A stretch of 64,000 nt of DNA from JAFDCJ01 sp963765595 (GTDB lineage Bacteria; Desulfobacterota; Desulfobacteria; Desulfobacterales; JAFDCJ01), in NCBI GenBank assembly GCA_963765595.1, contig CAVXXE010000062.1, positions 1 to 64,000 on the forward strand. Reading direction: 5' to 3'. Made by a program: the position numbers and the translations under genes. The notes below the pieces were generated by a model that was not told the DNA's origin, searched no databases, and saw only the letters and a list, made by a program, of their open reading frames with translations. This document shows, one piece after another, positions 53,258-61,743 of this stretch. The first letter of the stretch is position 1; the number at the start of each line of letters is the position of its first letter.

Positions 53258-54697
53258 TCAGATCAACTCCGCGCTTTCATCGCCGCCCACAACCTCTTCC
53301 TTGACGAGACCCACGCCCGGTGCAAAATATTTGTATTCTAAGACGGCCGGGTCCAGGGGGTTCCAATCCAGGATCTGCAGGCAGTCCTCATAGGTGGTGC
53401 CGTTTTCAAGTTCAACCTTAACGCCAGTGGCCACCACCATGCCCATATCCTCGGCCTCGTCTTCGTAGTACTCCTGGTAGTAGGAGACGCCCGCTTCGGG
53501 ATCGGCCCACATGACGATACCGGGCAGTGCGCCGTCCACTCCGGCCTCCCAGGCGCCATCATTGTCGGTGCCGATAAGAATATCATCATCGTCGTACTCA
53601 TAGTTGGTCACCTCTTCGCCCATATACCAAACGTTACCCTCATCATCCTGGGCGAACCAGTCATTGGTATCTTCGATTAAGAGGCCGTCGAGAAATACTT
53701 GGTCGTTGAATACCACACACTCCAAGCCGTCAACAACCCGGGTGGTGTTGAGCACTTCTGTGATGATGGTCTCCACACCGTCCTCAGTCTCTGCCTCATA
53801 AGTAAGCTTAGTCCCGGGGATCAATGGCAGGTAGGTACTGTCGATGGTTGTGGGGTTGGTGAAGCCGGCTGCCTCAAAGTCAGGCACCCGGTCGATACCC
53901 GTGAGGAATATTCCTTTTTGTTCGGCGGTCTCATCGCCGTCCACGAGCTCTTCTTTAATCAGGCCGACATCCGGGGCATAATATTTGTACTCCTCATCGT
54001 CCGGCTCTAATGGGTCCCATTCCAGGGTCTGCAGACAGTCATTGTAAATGGTGCCGTCCTCGAGTTCAACCTGGACTCCGAGGGCCTCGATCTTACCCAT
54101 ATCCTCGGCTTCTCCTTCATAGAACTCCTGTTGGTAAGAGTCGCCGATAATGGGTGTCGCCTTCATGATGATACCGGGTATTGCACCGTCCACCCCGGCC
54201 TCCCATGCGCCATCGTGGTCGGTACTGATGATATTACCCTCGTCGTCGTACTCATAGTTTGTCACATCTTCGCCCATGTACCAGACGTTGCCCTCATCAT
54301 CCTGGGCGTACCAGTCATGGGTATCCTCGATCAGCAGTTCGTTCTGGAATACTTGATCCCGAACGACAACGCAGGTCACCCCGTTAACCACTCTCGTTTC
54401 TTCCAGTACTTCGACGACAATAGTTTCAACACCGTCCTCGGTTTCCAGCTGAGAAGCTTCAACACCGTCCTCGGTTTCCAGCTGATAAAGTTGCACGGTA
54501 TTCGGATTGAGGGGCAGGTATTTATTGTCGACCTGGGTAGGATTGGTAAAGGTAGCCTGTTCGAATGACGGTTCCGCAGGATCTTCATTGGTACTAGAAT
54601 TATTCGAAGAAGAACCGCCGTCGCAGCCGGTCAGGATCAGCAGCGCGGTGCCGACCATAATAATACAAATAGATGCCATCATACTTTTTAATTTCAT
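53258..54697 (-). CDS. Lipoprotein with a duplicated about 210-residue domain, function unknown
   Basis: 479 residues. Signal with lipobox LTGC (Cys25), then a Ser/Asn-rich linker. Two copies of one domain follow, about residues 44-265 and 274-479. Both start with FTNPT-x-x-D-x-x-YLPL and contain DDEGNVWYMGE, NYEYDD, DGAWEAGVDGA and a YKYYAP/YKYFAP end. The protein is strongly acidic (many DD/EE runs), which suggests calcium binding or an extracellular place. A 33-base in-frame duplication inside copy 1 (from 54425 and 54458) gives LETEDGVE twice. AAGGAGA precedes the ATG. I recognise no named family. Confidence 0.78.
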   Translation of the reverse strand: MKLKSMMASICIIMVGTALLILTGCDGGSSSNNSSTNEDPAEPSFEQATFTNPTQVDNKYLPLNPNTVQLYQLETEDGVEASQLETEDGVETIVVEVLEETRVVNGVTCVVVRDQVFQNELLIEDTHDWYAQDDEGNVWYMGEDVTNYEYDDEGNIISTDHDGAWEAGVDGAIPGIIMKATPIIGDSYQQEFYEGEAEDMGKIEALGVQVELEDGTIYNDCLQTLEWDPLEPDDEEYKYYAPDVGLIKEELVDGDETAEQKGIFLTGIDRVPDFEAAGFTNPTTIDSTYLPLIPGTKLTYEAETEDGVETIITEVLNTTRVVDGLECVVFNDQVFLDGLLIEDTNDWFAQDDEGNVWYMGEEVTNYEYDDDDILIGTDNDGAWEAGVDGALPGIVMWADPEAGVSYYQEYYEDEAEDMGMVVATGVKVELENGTTYEDCLQILDWNPLDPAVLEYKYFAPGVGLVKEEVVGGDESAELI

Positions 54698-54737
54698 GAT
54701 AATTCTCCTTTTCTTAGTTACGTTTGATTTGTATAGA

Positions 54738-55292
54738 TCAATAAATAAAATTTAGGGTGTACCAGTCTGTTTCAAACTCCCAGGGAAAGCCGGCAAAAGG
54801 ATACTTTTTTTCATTGAGTTCTGATTTAACCCTGAGTTGATAATGTTCGCCTTTTTTCAGTCTAGTAAAAGGAATGATTTTCAGGCTGCCGATCTGCGAC
54901 ATTAATAAACCGGCTTCATCGAAATCTTTTACCACTAACGGGCCGGTCTCTTCCCAGGATCGTGTTATCCGGTACTCATTTTTTAAGGCATCGTACTGAG
55001 TTTTATGACTAGTTGTAGTCCCCGCCACCTTTTTATCGAACCAAAAGTCATTGACTTTATATAACATGACTATAAATGTGAAACTGACGGGTATGCCGCT
55101 TAACAAGGCTTTTTTCATTTCATTCGTAAAAACACCTTGAACCGTTAGATCGATGAAAAGATTTTCTCCGTCATTTTTCACAACTATATTTGTAAGCTCG
55201 GCCCCGGATGCAAACGTCTGGCCTGCCGGAAGAAAGAGGATAAAAAATATCAAGCAAAATAAACGAAAGCTGATCCTATTTATACAGTTCAT
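54738..55292 (-). CDS. DUF4390-family exported protein
   Basis: About 184 residues from the ATG at 55292. The longer frame to 55523 adds a non-signal stretch rich in spacer-type repeats, so the internal ATG with a direct signal peptide (ISFRLFCLIFFILFLPAGQT) is preferred. The body (IVVKNDGENLFIDLTVQGVF, then LLSGIPVSFTFIVMLYKVND) is the DUF4390 pattern, and TDWYTLNFIY ends it. DUF4390 genes usually sit next to ntrYX-like sensor genes in proteobacteria; here they do not. The function is unknown. Only 40 bases separate it from the upstream lipoprotein gene. Confidence 0.78.
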   Translation of the reverse strand: MNCINRISFRLFCLIFFILFLPAGQTFASGAELTNIVVKNDGENLFIDLTVQGVFTNEMKKALLSGIPVSFTFIVMLYKVNDFWFDKKVAGTTTSHKTQYDALKNEYRITRSWEETGPLVVKDFDEAGLLMSQIGSLKIIPFTRLKKGEHYQLRVKSELNEKKYPFAGFPWEFETDWYTLNFIY

Positions 55293-55645
55293 TCTTGAAC
55301 AACCTGACCCGGATAAACCGGAAACCCGAATATCGAAAATCGAATTCCGAAACAAATTCGAATCACCAAAATTACAATGACTCAAAGGTTGATATTCGTC
55401 CAGACTCCTCTGAAGCCCAGATAGGTCGAGATCTACAAAGATGCTATTTTTTTTACCCACTAAAAACAACGTCTTTAGACCTAAGGGAATATTGTGAACT
55501 CTATCCACTATGGTTGCACGCATCCATTTTCTTCAAGCGTACCCACGCCCATCGCATCAAGGGTGGGTCTCCATTCGTCACCGCAAACAGCTTGATGCGC
55601 GATGCGAATGGAGCCCACGGATTTTCAGTCAACCGCTTCCGAGCA

Positions 55646-56428
55646 CTACTCAGAGTCGGTCGTGAATGGTCCGGTTTCCGCAATAGTCCGGTTTCCGCTC
55701 TCTTCTTGTGCGATCACCTCGAGCTTGTACACGGTGTCTGGCTCGAGAAACTGCGCGGGAACATCCACCGAAGTCTTAGAGGGTGGAAGGATGACGGTAA
55801 AAGTTTGCAGGATGGGATCATCGTCCTCTTTCTCAACGACAACCACGTAAAGCACTATTTCGAGTTCTTCCCCGTCCGTATCCATGGTAACGGGGTCGAA
55901 GCTGGCCGTGAAGCCCGTATGCCTCACTACATCGCCTTCTTTGGGCGAAAGATTCTCCGGCGGCGCGGGCAAAATGTGTGTGAATTCGGTCTCGCCCACC
56001 AGCAAATCTTTCTCGATGGAAATGCCTCGAAATTTGTATTCTCCCTCCGGGAAACGGTCAAGGAACTCCTCCATCGAGAGCTCTGATGCCGGCGGCTCGA
56101 CACTCTCGAAGAATCCCTCGGTTAGACCTTGTGCTTTTACGTTCTTGCTCGTCTTGACATCCAGGACTTTCTTTCCCATCGTATTTTTAACCGTCATTCT
56201 CGTGAAGCCGACGGAATCCCAGAAAAACTGAATGCCGTAATCGGTATCCGTGGAGTTCCACTCTATATACACCTCTGCTTCGTCGAGTTCTTCAATGCCA
56301 TGGCCGCCTTTGGCCCAACCCTCCGGAGCTGCAACTACTAAGATAAGAGAGACCACCGGGGCCAAAAGAATAGCCAACAACCGCAGGTGTTTCTTCGTAC
56401 CGTTATTCTTGCTTCGTGTGTGTTTCAT
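55646..56428 (-). CDS. Exported protein with a fibronectin-III-like domain, unknown function
   Basis: 260 residues. A signal peptide (LLAILLAPVVSLILVVAAPE, cut after about residue 39) is followed by an acidic region (GIEELDEAEVYIEWNSTDTD) and then a strand-rich C-terminus. The block EFTHILPAPPENLSPKEGDV is followed by TVYKLEVIAQEESGNRTIAE, the usual fibronectin-III-like rhythm. This two-part layout is seen in other deltaproteobacteria without a known role. AGGAGGAAAAACC lies ahead of the ATG. It belongs to a series of exported proteins on this strand. Confidence 0.7.
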   Translation of the reverse strand: MKHTRSKNNGTKKHLRLLAILLAPVVSLILVVAAPEGWAKGGHGIEELDEAEVYIEWNSTDTDYGIQFFWDSVGFTRMTVKNTMGKKVLDVKTSKNVKAQGLTEGFFESVEPPASELSMEEFLDRFPEGEYKFRGISIEKDLLVGETEFTHILPAPPENLSPKEGDVVRHTGFTASFDPVTMDTDGEELEIVLYVVVVEKEDDDPILQTFTVILPPSKTSVDVPAQFLEPDTVYKLEVIAQEESGNRTIAETGPFTTDSE

Positions 56429-56553
56429 TGGTTTTTCCTCCTAATTTTGTTTAATCGTCAATATTAGGTACAATGATTTGCTCCAGCCAGTTCTCCCGAT
56501 AACTCAAGGGAGGAAAAATTTCTTTTTTTCACCTCCTTTCTGTATCCGGGGAC

Positions 56554-56585
56554 AAAAAAAGCCCTCCAGATGGTTTTGGAGAGCC
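56554..56585 (-). terminator. Minus-strand terminator of the DUF6502-DUF5666 operon
   Basis: Read on the minus strand: GGCTCTCCA, a short loop, TGGAGGGC, then TTTTTTT. The eight-pair stem includes one G-U pair. It lies about 210 bases after the DUF5666 stop. Confidence 0.6.
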
Positions 56586-56587
56586 TA

Positions 56588-56616
56588 TTGACACACGAAG
56601 CATTAATTCGTATACT
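56588..56616 (+). promoter_or_regulatory. Near-consensus sigma-70 promoter in a gene-free gap
   Basis: TTGACA (56588-56593), 17 bases, TATACT (56611-56616). No protein gene follows on the plus strand; instead a hairpin with a T-tract ends about 90 bases later. This suggests a small RNA (next entry). Confidence 0.6.
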
Positions 56617-56622
56617 TATGGC

Positions 56623-56703
56623 ACTTGAGCGTGCCGCAAGGCCCTCAGGTTGTTCCGAGCCAGGCACCCCGACCCGCCAAAGTCTTGTGCCTGGCTTTTT
56701 TTA
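56623..56703 (+). ncRNA. Candidate small RNA of about 80 nt
   Basis: Between the promoter at 56588-56616 and the terminator hairpin AGCCAGGCAC (56658-56667) / GTGCCTGGCT (56687-56696) followed by TTTTTTT. The 5' part contains a further hairpin (GAGCGTGCC to GGC). The family is not recognised; 6S, SRP and common riboswitch cores do not fit by eye. Confidence 0.5.
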
Positions 56704-56795
56704 TTTGTTTTTCGGCAAATTACCGTATATTGCCGACATTAATTTTTCATGCTCCAATCCTTTTAAATTCCAGATTTCCTCTTTCGCCGACCGGT

Positions 56796-58034
56796 CTATT
56801 CCAACTCAAAGGAGACCTTATCAGCTACCACAACGCTGAGTTCGAGATCTACTGGAACACCTTTAACCTCAATTGGCATGCCGACTTCAATTTCATCCGG
56901 TTCAACATCCTCAAATTCGGTTTCATTATTTGTTTGAAAGAGCTGATCTTCCCGCTCCTCAAACGTGAACTCGGGAAAGCCACTGTTAAAAACAACTTCA
57001 TCAACAATACCTTCCACCTCAATCTGATCCGGCTTCCAGAACTCAATTTCCCAGGCAAATAGGATGCCGCCTTCAAGGCTGCCCTCCGCCTCGAGCTTTT
57101 GTCCTGTTACAATATCATCCGGGAACCCGTCCACAAAAACGGCGCTGTCCGGATCAACGTGCACTTCCTGATTGCCAACTTTGAACTTGATGATGTCAAG
57201 GTCTGAAATTATCTCGGTGGCGAAACCCATTATTTCGAACTCATCTCCATCCTCACCATCCAACTCGTCCCCGGGCTCAATTTCCGTTGCGATCATCTCT
57301 CCACTTATATCATCAAGCTCACCCTCCACTTCGACAAATAATTCATTCATAAAATCTACAGGCAGATCACCTGGTTTGATTAATGAATAGTCTACTGTGA
57401 GGTCATTGATCTTAAATTTTTGCGAGTTGGGATTAAGATATTTAACAAAACCGGTAACCTCGAACTCGAAAATATTCGTATCGGTAATATCTTCTATAAA
57501 AGTTGCCCTAATTTTTCCGTCAAAATCCCTATATCCACTCACTTCAATCACATCGTCTTCAGCGATGGTGTCAAAGCCAAACGTATCTGGTTTAAACTTC
57601 GTGATGAAATTGACAACCACGGTCTGCCCTAAAACCACAATCTCTTTTTCGTTGGTTATCGGGTCGGTGCCACTTACGCTTTCAACCGGTCCATTAACAT
57701 TGGTGCTGTATACAACGCGATCAGCTACCGCACTTTCGTCTGAGTTTATTCTGCCCTCGACCGTTACCACCCGGCCGATATCCAGATTATCCCGCACAGA
57801 TTCATCACCGTCGCCGATTTTTTCACCATTGACGAATATTTCGGCATTGCTTGTGTCGAACTCGGTACCGTTGACAAAAATGCTGCCGAATGCCGATACC
57901 GCTCCTTGGCTGATAATTCCGGTGCCGCCGATACCGCCACCGGCCGTCATACCCCCCCCGCCGCTGCCGCAGGAAATCAGCAGAAAAACAGAAAACAGTG
58001 CAAATAGTAATCTCCTGAAATGGTAAGATTTCAT
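56796..58034 (-). CDS. DUF5666-family lipoprotein
   Basis: 412 residues from the ATG at 58034. The frame goes 62 codons further back into the DUF6502 gene, but the internal ATG begins a lipoprotein signal (lipobox LISC, Cys22). The mature part is Gly-rich (GSGGGGMTAGGG), then repeated OB-like strands, each with a GxVTVEG- or VEVSGY-like pattern (for example VRDNLDIGRVVTVEGRI and EDDVIEVSGYRDFDGKIRAT), the mark of DUF5666. It starts directly next to the upstream DUF6502 stop. Function unknown; such proteins are often on the surface. Confidence 0.85.
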   Translation of the reverse strand: MKSYHFRRLLFALFSVFLLISCGSGGGGMTAGGGIGGTGIISQGAVSAFGSIFVNGTEFDTSNAEIFVNGEKIGDGDESVRDNLDIGRVVTVEGRINSDESAVADRVVYSTNVNGPVESVSGTDPITNEKEIVVLGQTVVVNFITKFKPDTFGFDTIAEDDVIEVSGYRDFDGKIRATFIEDITDTNIFEFEVTGFVKYLNPNSQKFKINDLTVDYSLIKPGDLPVDFMNELFVEVEGELDDISGEMIATEIEPGDELDGEDGDEFEIMGFATEIISDLDIIKFKVGNQEVHVDPDSAVFVDGFPDDIVTGQKLEAEGSLEGGILFAWEIEFWKPDQIEVEGIVDEVVFNSGFPEFTFEEREDQLFQTNNETEFEDVEPDEIEVGMPIEVKGVPVDLELSVVVADKVSFELE

Positions 58035-58035
58035 C

Positions 58036-58863
58036 TCATTTTTTCCCGATCGAGTATGGTTCTTCAAAATAATATATACCGATGCCGGCATTATTGCGGC
58101 CGGTGCCTTTGACCGTGGGAGTGACATCGCGATCGCGTTGCGCCAGCCAACGATCCAGGCTTTCCAAAAGCGTCTGGGCCTTTTTAGCGGAATGTTTGCG
58201 AAACCCTGGTAAAACCTCATCCGGTAAGTTGTCGTATGCGACCTTACGTTGGAAAAACGGACCGATGGGATCGGATTTCAAATTATGGTCGAAGGTCGAC
58301 ATGAGGTGGGCCACATCCGTTCCGAGAATGTGGAGTTTATCAGCATCACTTCTTTCAGGGATATAGGTTCGAGTGAGCAAACTTACGCTGCCGTCTTCCA
58401 GACGCTCAACCGCACCAACGCGAATCAGTTCATCGAGGGTTGCCCTCACCGGCACATCACCGCTAAACCGCTTTACCAGTTCGCTGAAGGACACATCTGC
58501 ACCTGCCATGGGCAGTGGGGCCGGCCTGCCCTCGGCATCCAGAAAGTTCCTATCCCGCCGCCAGGCAGCGATCACCCGGGCGGCCCGGTTGTACCTCTCG
58601 GTGCTGGCACTGTCGTCCGGCTTCGGGAGTTTTCGAACCCGCATAACCTCCTTGCGAGATAGCCCGGTGATAACCGAAACCCTGGAAGTAGACTGCTTGC
58701 GCCCCTCGATGCCGAACTCTTTGCTGGCCACATCGACGTAGACCCACTTCACAAAATCTGAGAAAGTGCTGTAGGAAACGCCGTTTCTGAGGAGTATCCG
58801 CACCAGAGGCCGCAGCAACCTGAGGACAGCCGCGGATAAGAGTTTTAGGTGTTTGTCGTTCAT
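58036..58863 (-). CDS. DUF6502-family protein, probable DNA-binding regulator
   Basis: 275 residues from the ATG at 58863; a GTG five codons earlier is possible. The N-terminal part (AVLRLLRPLVRILLRNGVSY, then STFSDFVKWVYVDVA) and SRVSVITGLSRKEVMRVRKL, a helix-turn-helix-like segment at about residues 60-80, are the DUF6502 signature. The C-terminus is variable. DUF6502 and DUF5666 genes regularly occur side by side, so this protein likely controls or serves the lipoprotein downstream. Two bases overlap or touch between the genes (TGAGATGA), so they are co-translated. Confidence 0.82.
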   Translation of the reverse strand: MNDKHLKLLSAAVLRLLRPLVRILLRNGVSYSTFSDFVKWVYVDVASKEFGIEGRKQSTSRVSVITGLSRKEVMRVRKLPKPDDSASTERYNRAARVIAAWRRDRNFLDAEGRPAPLPMAGADVSFSELVKRFSGDVPVRATLDELIRVGAVERLEDGSVSLLTRTYIPERSDADKLHILGTDVAHLMSTFDHNLKSDPIGPFFQRKVAYDNLPDEVLPGFRKHSAKKAQTLLESLDRWLAQRDRDVTPTVKGTGRNNAGIGIYYFEEPYSIGKK

Positions 58864-58913
58864 GGTTTTCCGACACACTCATATAAAAAAGGCCAAATTG
58901 AAATTGCATCTTT

Positions 58914-58947
58914 TTGGGATAATATTCCCAAATTTAGAGCATGTCAA
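58914..58947 (-). promoter_or_regulatory. Strong promoter with a dyad over the -10 box
   Basis: Minus strand TTGACA (58942-58947), 17 bases, TATTAT (58919-58924). The dyad TTGGGA-N6-TCCCAA (58914-58931) covers the -10. It is placed for negative control of the DUF6502-DUF5666 operon, possibly by the DUF6502 protein itself. Confidence 0.65.
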
Positions 58948-59010
58948 GTAAAAAATAAACGGGTGCGTGATATTGATAATATTTTGGTGCAGAATCCTTG
59001 GCAGCAACGT

Positions 59011-59053
59011 GAAAACTGCTTGATTTTTATCCCTATAAAAATGAGCTGTTTTC
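59011..59053. repeat. Long imperfect inverted repeat
   Basis: GAAAAC-x-GC-xx-ATTTTTAT-ccct-ATAAAAAT-xx-GC-x-GTTTTC, 43 bases, between the rmuC stop and the DUF6502 promoter. It has no T-tract on the outside; either a rho-independent-like stop of rmuC or a DNA site. Confidence 0.5.
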
Positions 59054-59083
59054 ATAGTAAATTGCGAGGACTGCAGGTGAGAG

Positions 59084-60493
59084 CTAGTTTCCCGTTTCAT
59101 TCTCTCTGTTTTGGTCTGAGTCCTCCTCCACTTCCCGACCATCTTCGATAAAGCCCGCTGTCTCTGTCAGGGGAGCTTCCTGCACTTCTCTGAGTTTACG
59201 TTCGATGGCCCGGGTGCGAATCTCGGCTTTATCAATGGTGTTGCCGGCCTCCAGCAGCTTTTTTTTTGTTTTGGCCAGCACGTCGCCGAATTTTCCAAAT
59301 TCGGTTTTCACCACACCCAGCAATTGCCAGACTTCGCTCGAGCGTTTCTCGATGGCAAGGGTCCGAAATCCCATCTGCAGGCTGTTCAATAAAGCCGCCA
59401 GGGTGGTCGGTCCGGTGACGACAATGCGGTGCTCGCGCTGCAGCGTATCGCACAATCCCGGCCGCCGCAGCACTTCGGCATACAATCCTTCCACAGGTAA
59501 AAACATAATTCCAAAATCGGTGGTGTTGGGTGGATCGAGATACTTTTCTTTGATATGCCTGGCTTCGGCTTTGATTCGCATCTCAAGATTTTTAATGGAT
59601 TTTTCCGCCAGCTCTTTATCCGCCGTCTCCTGGGCGTCCATCAGACGGTGATAATCTTCCTGGGGAAATTTGGAGTCGATGGGCATCCAGACGATCTTTT
59701 CCCTGTCGGCCTGCTGCCCGGGTAATTTAATGGCAAACTCAACCCGCTCGGTGCTGTTCTTCTTAGTAGCGACATTCACATCATATTGATCCGGGGTTAA
59801 AATTTGCTCCAGAATATGGCTCAGGCGGATTTCACCCCAGGTTCCGCGGGTTTTTACATTGGTCAGCACTTTTTTTAAATCGCCCACACCGGTCGCCAGG
59901 GTGCGCATTTCACCCAATCCTTTGTACACTTGCTCCAGACGTTCGCTAACCTGTTTAAACGATTCACCCAATCGTTTATCAAGAGTGCCCTGAAGTTTTT
60001 CATCGACGGTGGCGCGCATTTGCTCAAGCTTGCGAGTGTTGTCTTCCTGCAAGACCTGTAACTGGGTTTCCATTGTTTTGCGCATGGCCTCTAATTTTTC
60101 TTCATTCAGTTGAGTCATCGCCATTAACTGTTTTGAAAAAGAGTCGAGCTGATCTTTTTGCACCCGGATATTTTCGGTTAGACGCTGCTGCAAGGAGTCA
60201 CTCGAAAGTTTCAAGGCAGCACCGAGTTCCTGTCGTGCCTGCCGGGCACTTTGAGCCGTTTCCTGCCGATTGGAGGTGATCTCATCTTTAATTACACCCT
60301 CCAGCCGCTGCTGATTTTTCGCCAGTGCGGCAAAATTGTCCTGCAGTCCGGCGATGATATCTTCCGGTTTGCGTCGAATAAGAGCAATCAATAGAGCAAG
60401 TGCGGTAAGCACCGTTAGGAAAAAAAATCCCAGGATCAGCTCCGGGGTATAAGCGGTAATAAATGCAGTAATATTATTCATCGTCTCAGCCAT
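59084..60493 (-). CDS. rmuC: DNA recombination protein RmuC
   Basis: 469 residues. A single N-terminal membrane helix (LILGFFFLTVLTALALLIAL, about residues 19-38) is followed by a long coiled coil rich in Gln, Arg and Leu (to about residue 190). Then the RmuC nuclease-like core: TRGTWGEIRLSHILEQILTP, IDSKFPQEDYHRLM, LPVEGLYAEVLRRPGL and VVTGPTTLAALLNSLQMGFR. RmuC limits rearrangements at short inverted repeats and can act on foreign DNA. The C-terminus is acidic. Starts at 60493 or at 60481; no strong ribosome site decides. It stands alone. Confidence 0.9.
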   Translation of the reverse strand: MAETMNNITAFITAYTPELILGFFFLTVLTALALLIALIRRKPEDIIAGLQDNFAALAKNQQRLEGVIKDEITSNRQETAQSARQARQELGAALKLSSDSLQQRLTENIRVQKDQLDSFSKQLMAMTQLNEEKLEAMRKTMETQLQVLQEDNTRKLEQMRATVDEKLQGTLDKRLGESFKQVSERLEQVYKGLGEMRTLATGVGDLKKVLTNVKTRGTWGEIRLSHILEQILTPDQYDVNVATKKNSTERVEFAIKLPGQQADREKIVWMPIDSKFPQEDYHRLMDAQETADKELAEKSIKNLEMRIKAEARHIKEKYLDPPNTTDFGIMFLPVEGLYAEVLRRPGLCDTLQREHRIVVTGPTTLAALLNSLQMGFRTLAIEKRSSEVWQLLGVVKTEFGKFGDVLAKTKKKLLEAGNTIDKAEIRTRAIERKLREVQEAPLTETAGFIEDGREVEEDSDQNRENETGN

Positions 60494-60664
60494 TGCGCAT
60501 CAAATTACAGGGGAATCTTCATCGCCTCACTTGTAAACCATTAAAAATACATGAATTTTACACAACTAAACAAAGTATAGAGAAAAGCCGGATGAGCGTC
60601 AAGCCTGATCGGTCAACCGTCCAACGACGATATGAATAAAATTTTCTATTTTTTTTAAGGAACA

Positions 60665-60693
60665 TTGATTTTAAGTCCTGATTAAGTTATAGT
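60665..60693 (+). promoter_or_regulatory. Sigma-70 promoter of the flavin oxidoreductase gene
   Basis: TTGATT (60665-60670), 17 bases, TATAGT (60688-60693), about 45 bases before the ATG at 60739. Confidence 0.6.
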
Positions 60694-60738
60694 ATTTATT
60701 TACAAATCAATAAAAATGATCACATCGGAAATTAGGCC

Positions 60739-61743
60739 ATGGACAAGCTGTTTTCACCCTTCAGCATCAAAAAAATTTATTTAAAAAACCGAATTGTTAT
60801 GCCGCCGCTGGCATCTTTTCTCATCGCCGATGACGGCAGCATCACGGATGCGACCATCGAACATTATCGGCGGCGGGCCGCCGGTGGGCCGGCGATGGTC
60901 ATAATGGAGGCCTGTGCCGTTTCACCGGAGGGGATTGTATCGCCCCATCAACCTGTGATTTATAATGACCGTTATATTGACGGGCTTTCCAAAATTGCCG
61001 ACGCCATTAAAGAAGAAGGATCCGTTCCCGCCCTGCAAATTCATCACGGCGGCCGCCAGACCTCAGCCAAAGTGATTCATCGCAAACCCCTGGCACCCTC
61101 ACCCCTTCCCTGCCCCGCTATTCGGGGGGATGTTGAACCGTTGACGGTCGACGGCATTCAGAATCTTGTTCAAAAATTTGGCACCGCCGCCGCCCGGGCC
61201 TATCGGGCCGGTTTCGAGTTAATTGAGATTCACGGCGCTCATGGCTATCTGGTAAATCAATTTCTCTCGAAATTTTCAAACATCCGTGAAGATGAATATG
61301 GCGGGGATGTAGCCGGGAGAACCCGTTTCGCCAGGGAAATCGTTGAGGAAGTCTGCAAGCGTATTGACAATGCGCTGCCCGTCTCTTTTAAGATCAGCGC
61401 CGAAGAATATGTCGACGGCGGTCTTACAACCAAAGAAAGCATCGAAATCCTGAAAATACTGATTAAGGCAGGCATTGACGTGGTTCAGGTATCTGCCGGA
61501 AACGATGTGACACCGGAATGGATTTCCCAGCCAATGTTTATGGAGAAGGCCTGCCTGGTTGACTCGGCCTGCCAAATCAAAAAAGCTTTAGACATCCCGG
61601 TGATGGCCGTCGGAAGAATAAATGATCCGCAAATCGCCGACGAAATCATCAGGCAAGAAAAGGCAGACCTGGTTTGTATCGGCAGGGGACTGCTGGCCGA
61701 CCCGGAAATGCCCCTAAAAGCCAGGAGCGGGACGATTGGATGA
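60739..61743 (+). CDS. Old-yellow-enzyme half of a 2,4-dienoyl-CoA-reductase-like protein (frameshifted)
   Basis: 334 residues, the FMN TIM-barrel of the NADH:flavin oxidoreductase/FadH family. It starts with LFSPFSIKKIYLKNRIVMPP. The typical LQIHHGGRQTS, then IHGAHGYLVNQFLSKFSN, then RFAREIVEEVCKRI segments are present, and the barrel ends with DLVCIGRGLLADPEMPLKAR. After KAR the frame is shifted and closes 6 codons later. The next open frame carries the Fe-S and FAD/NAD half. The intact gene would encode about 640 residues in all, the size of FadH or BaiCD-like enzymes that reduce an enoyl or enone double bond. Confidence 0.85.
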   Translation: MDKLFSPFSIKKIYLKNRIVMPPLASFLIADDGSITDATIEHYRRRAAGGPAMVIMEACAVSPEGIVSPHQPVIYNDRYIDGLSKIADAIKEEGSVPALQIHHGGRQTSAKVIHRKPLAPSPLPCPAIRGDVEPLTVDGIQNLVQKFGTAAARAYRAGFELIEIHGAHGYLVNQFLSKFSNIREDEYGGDVAGRTRFAREIVEEVCKRIDNALPVSFKISAEEYVDGGLTTKESIEILKILIKAGIDVVQVSAGNDVTPEWISQPMFMEKACLVDSACQIKKALDIPVMAVGRINDPQIADEIIRQEKADLVCIGRGLLADPEMPLKARSGTIG

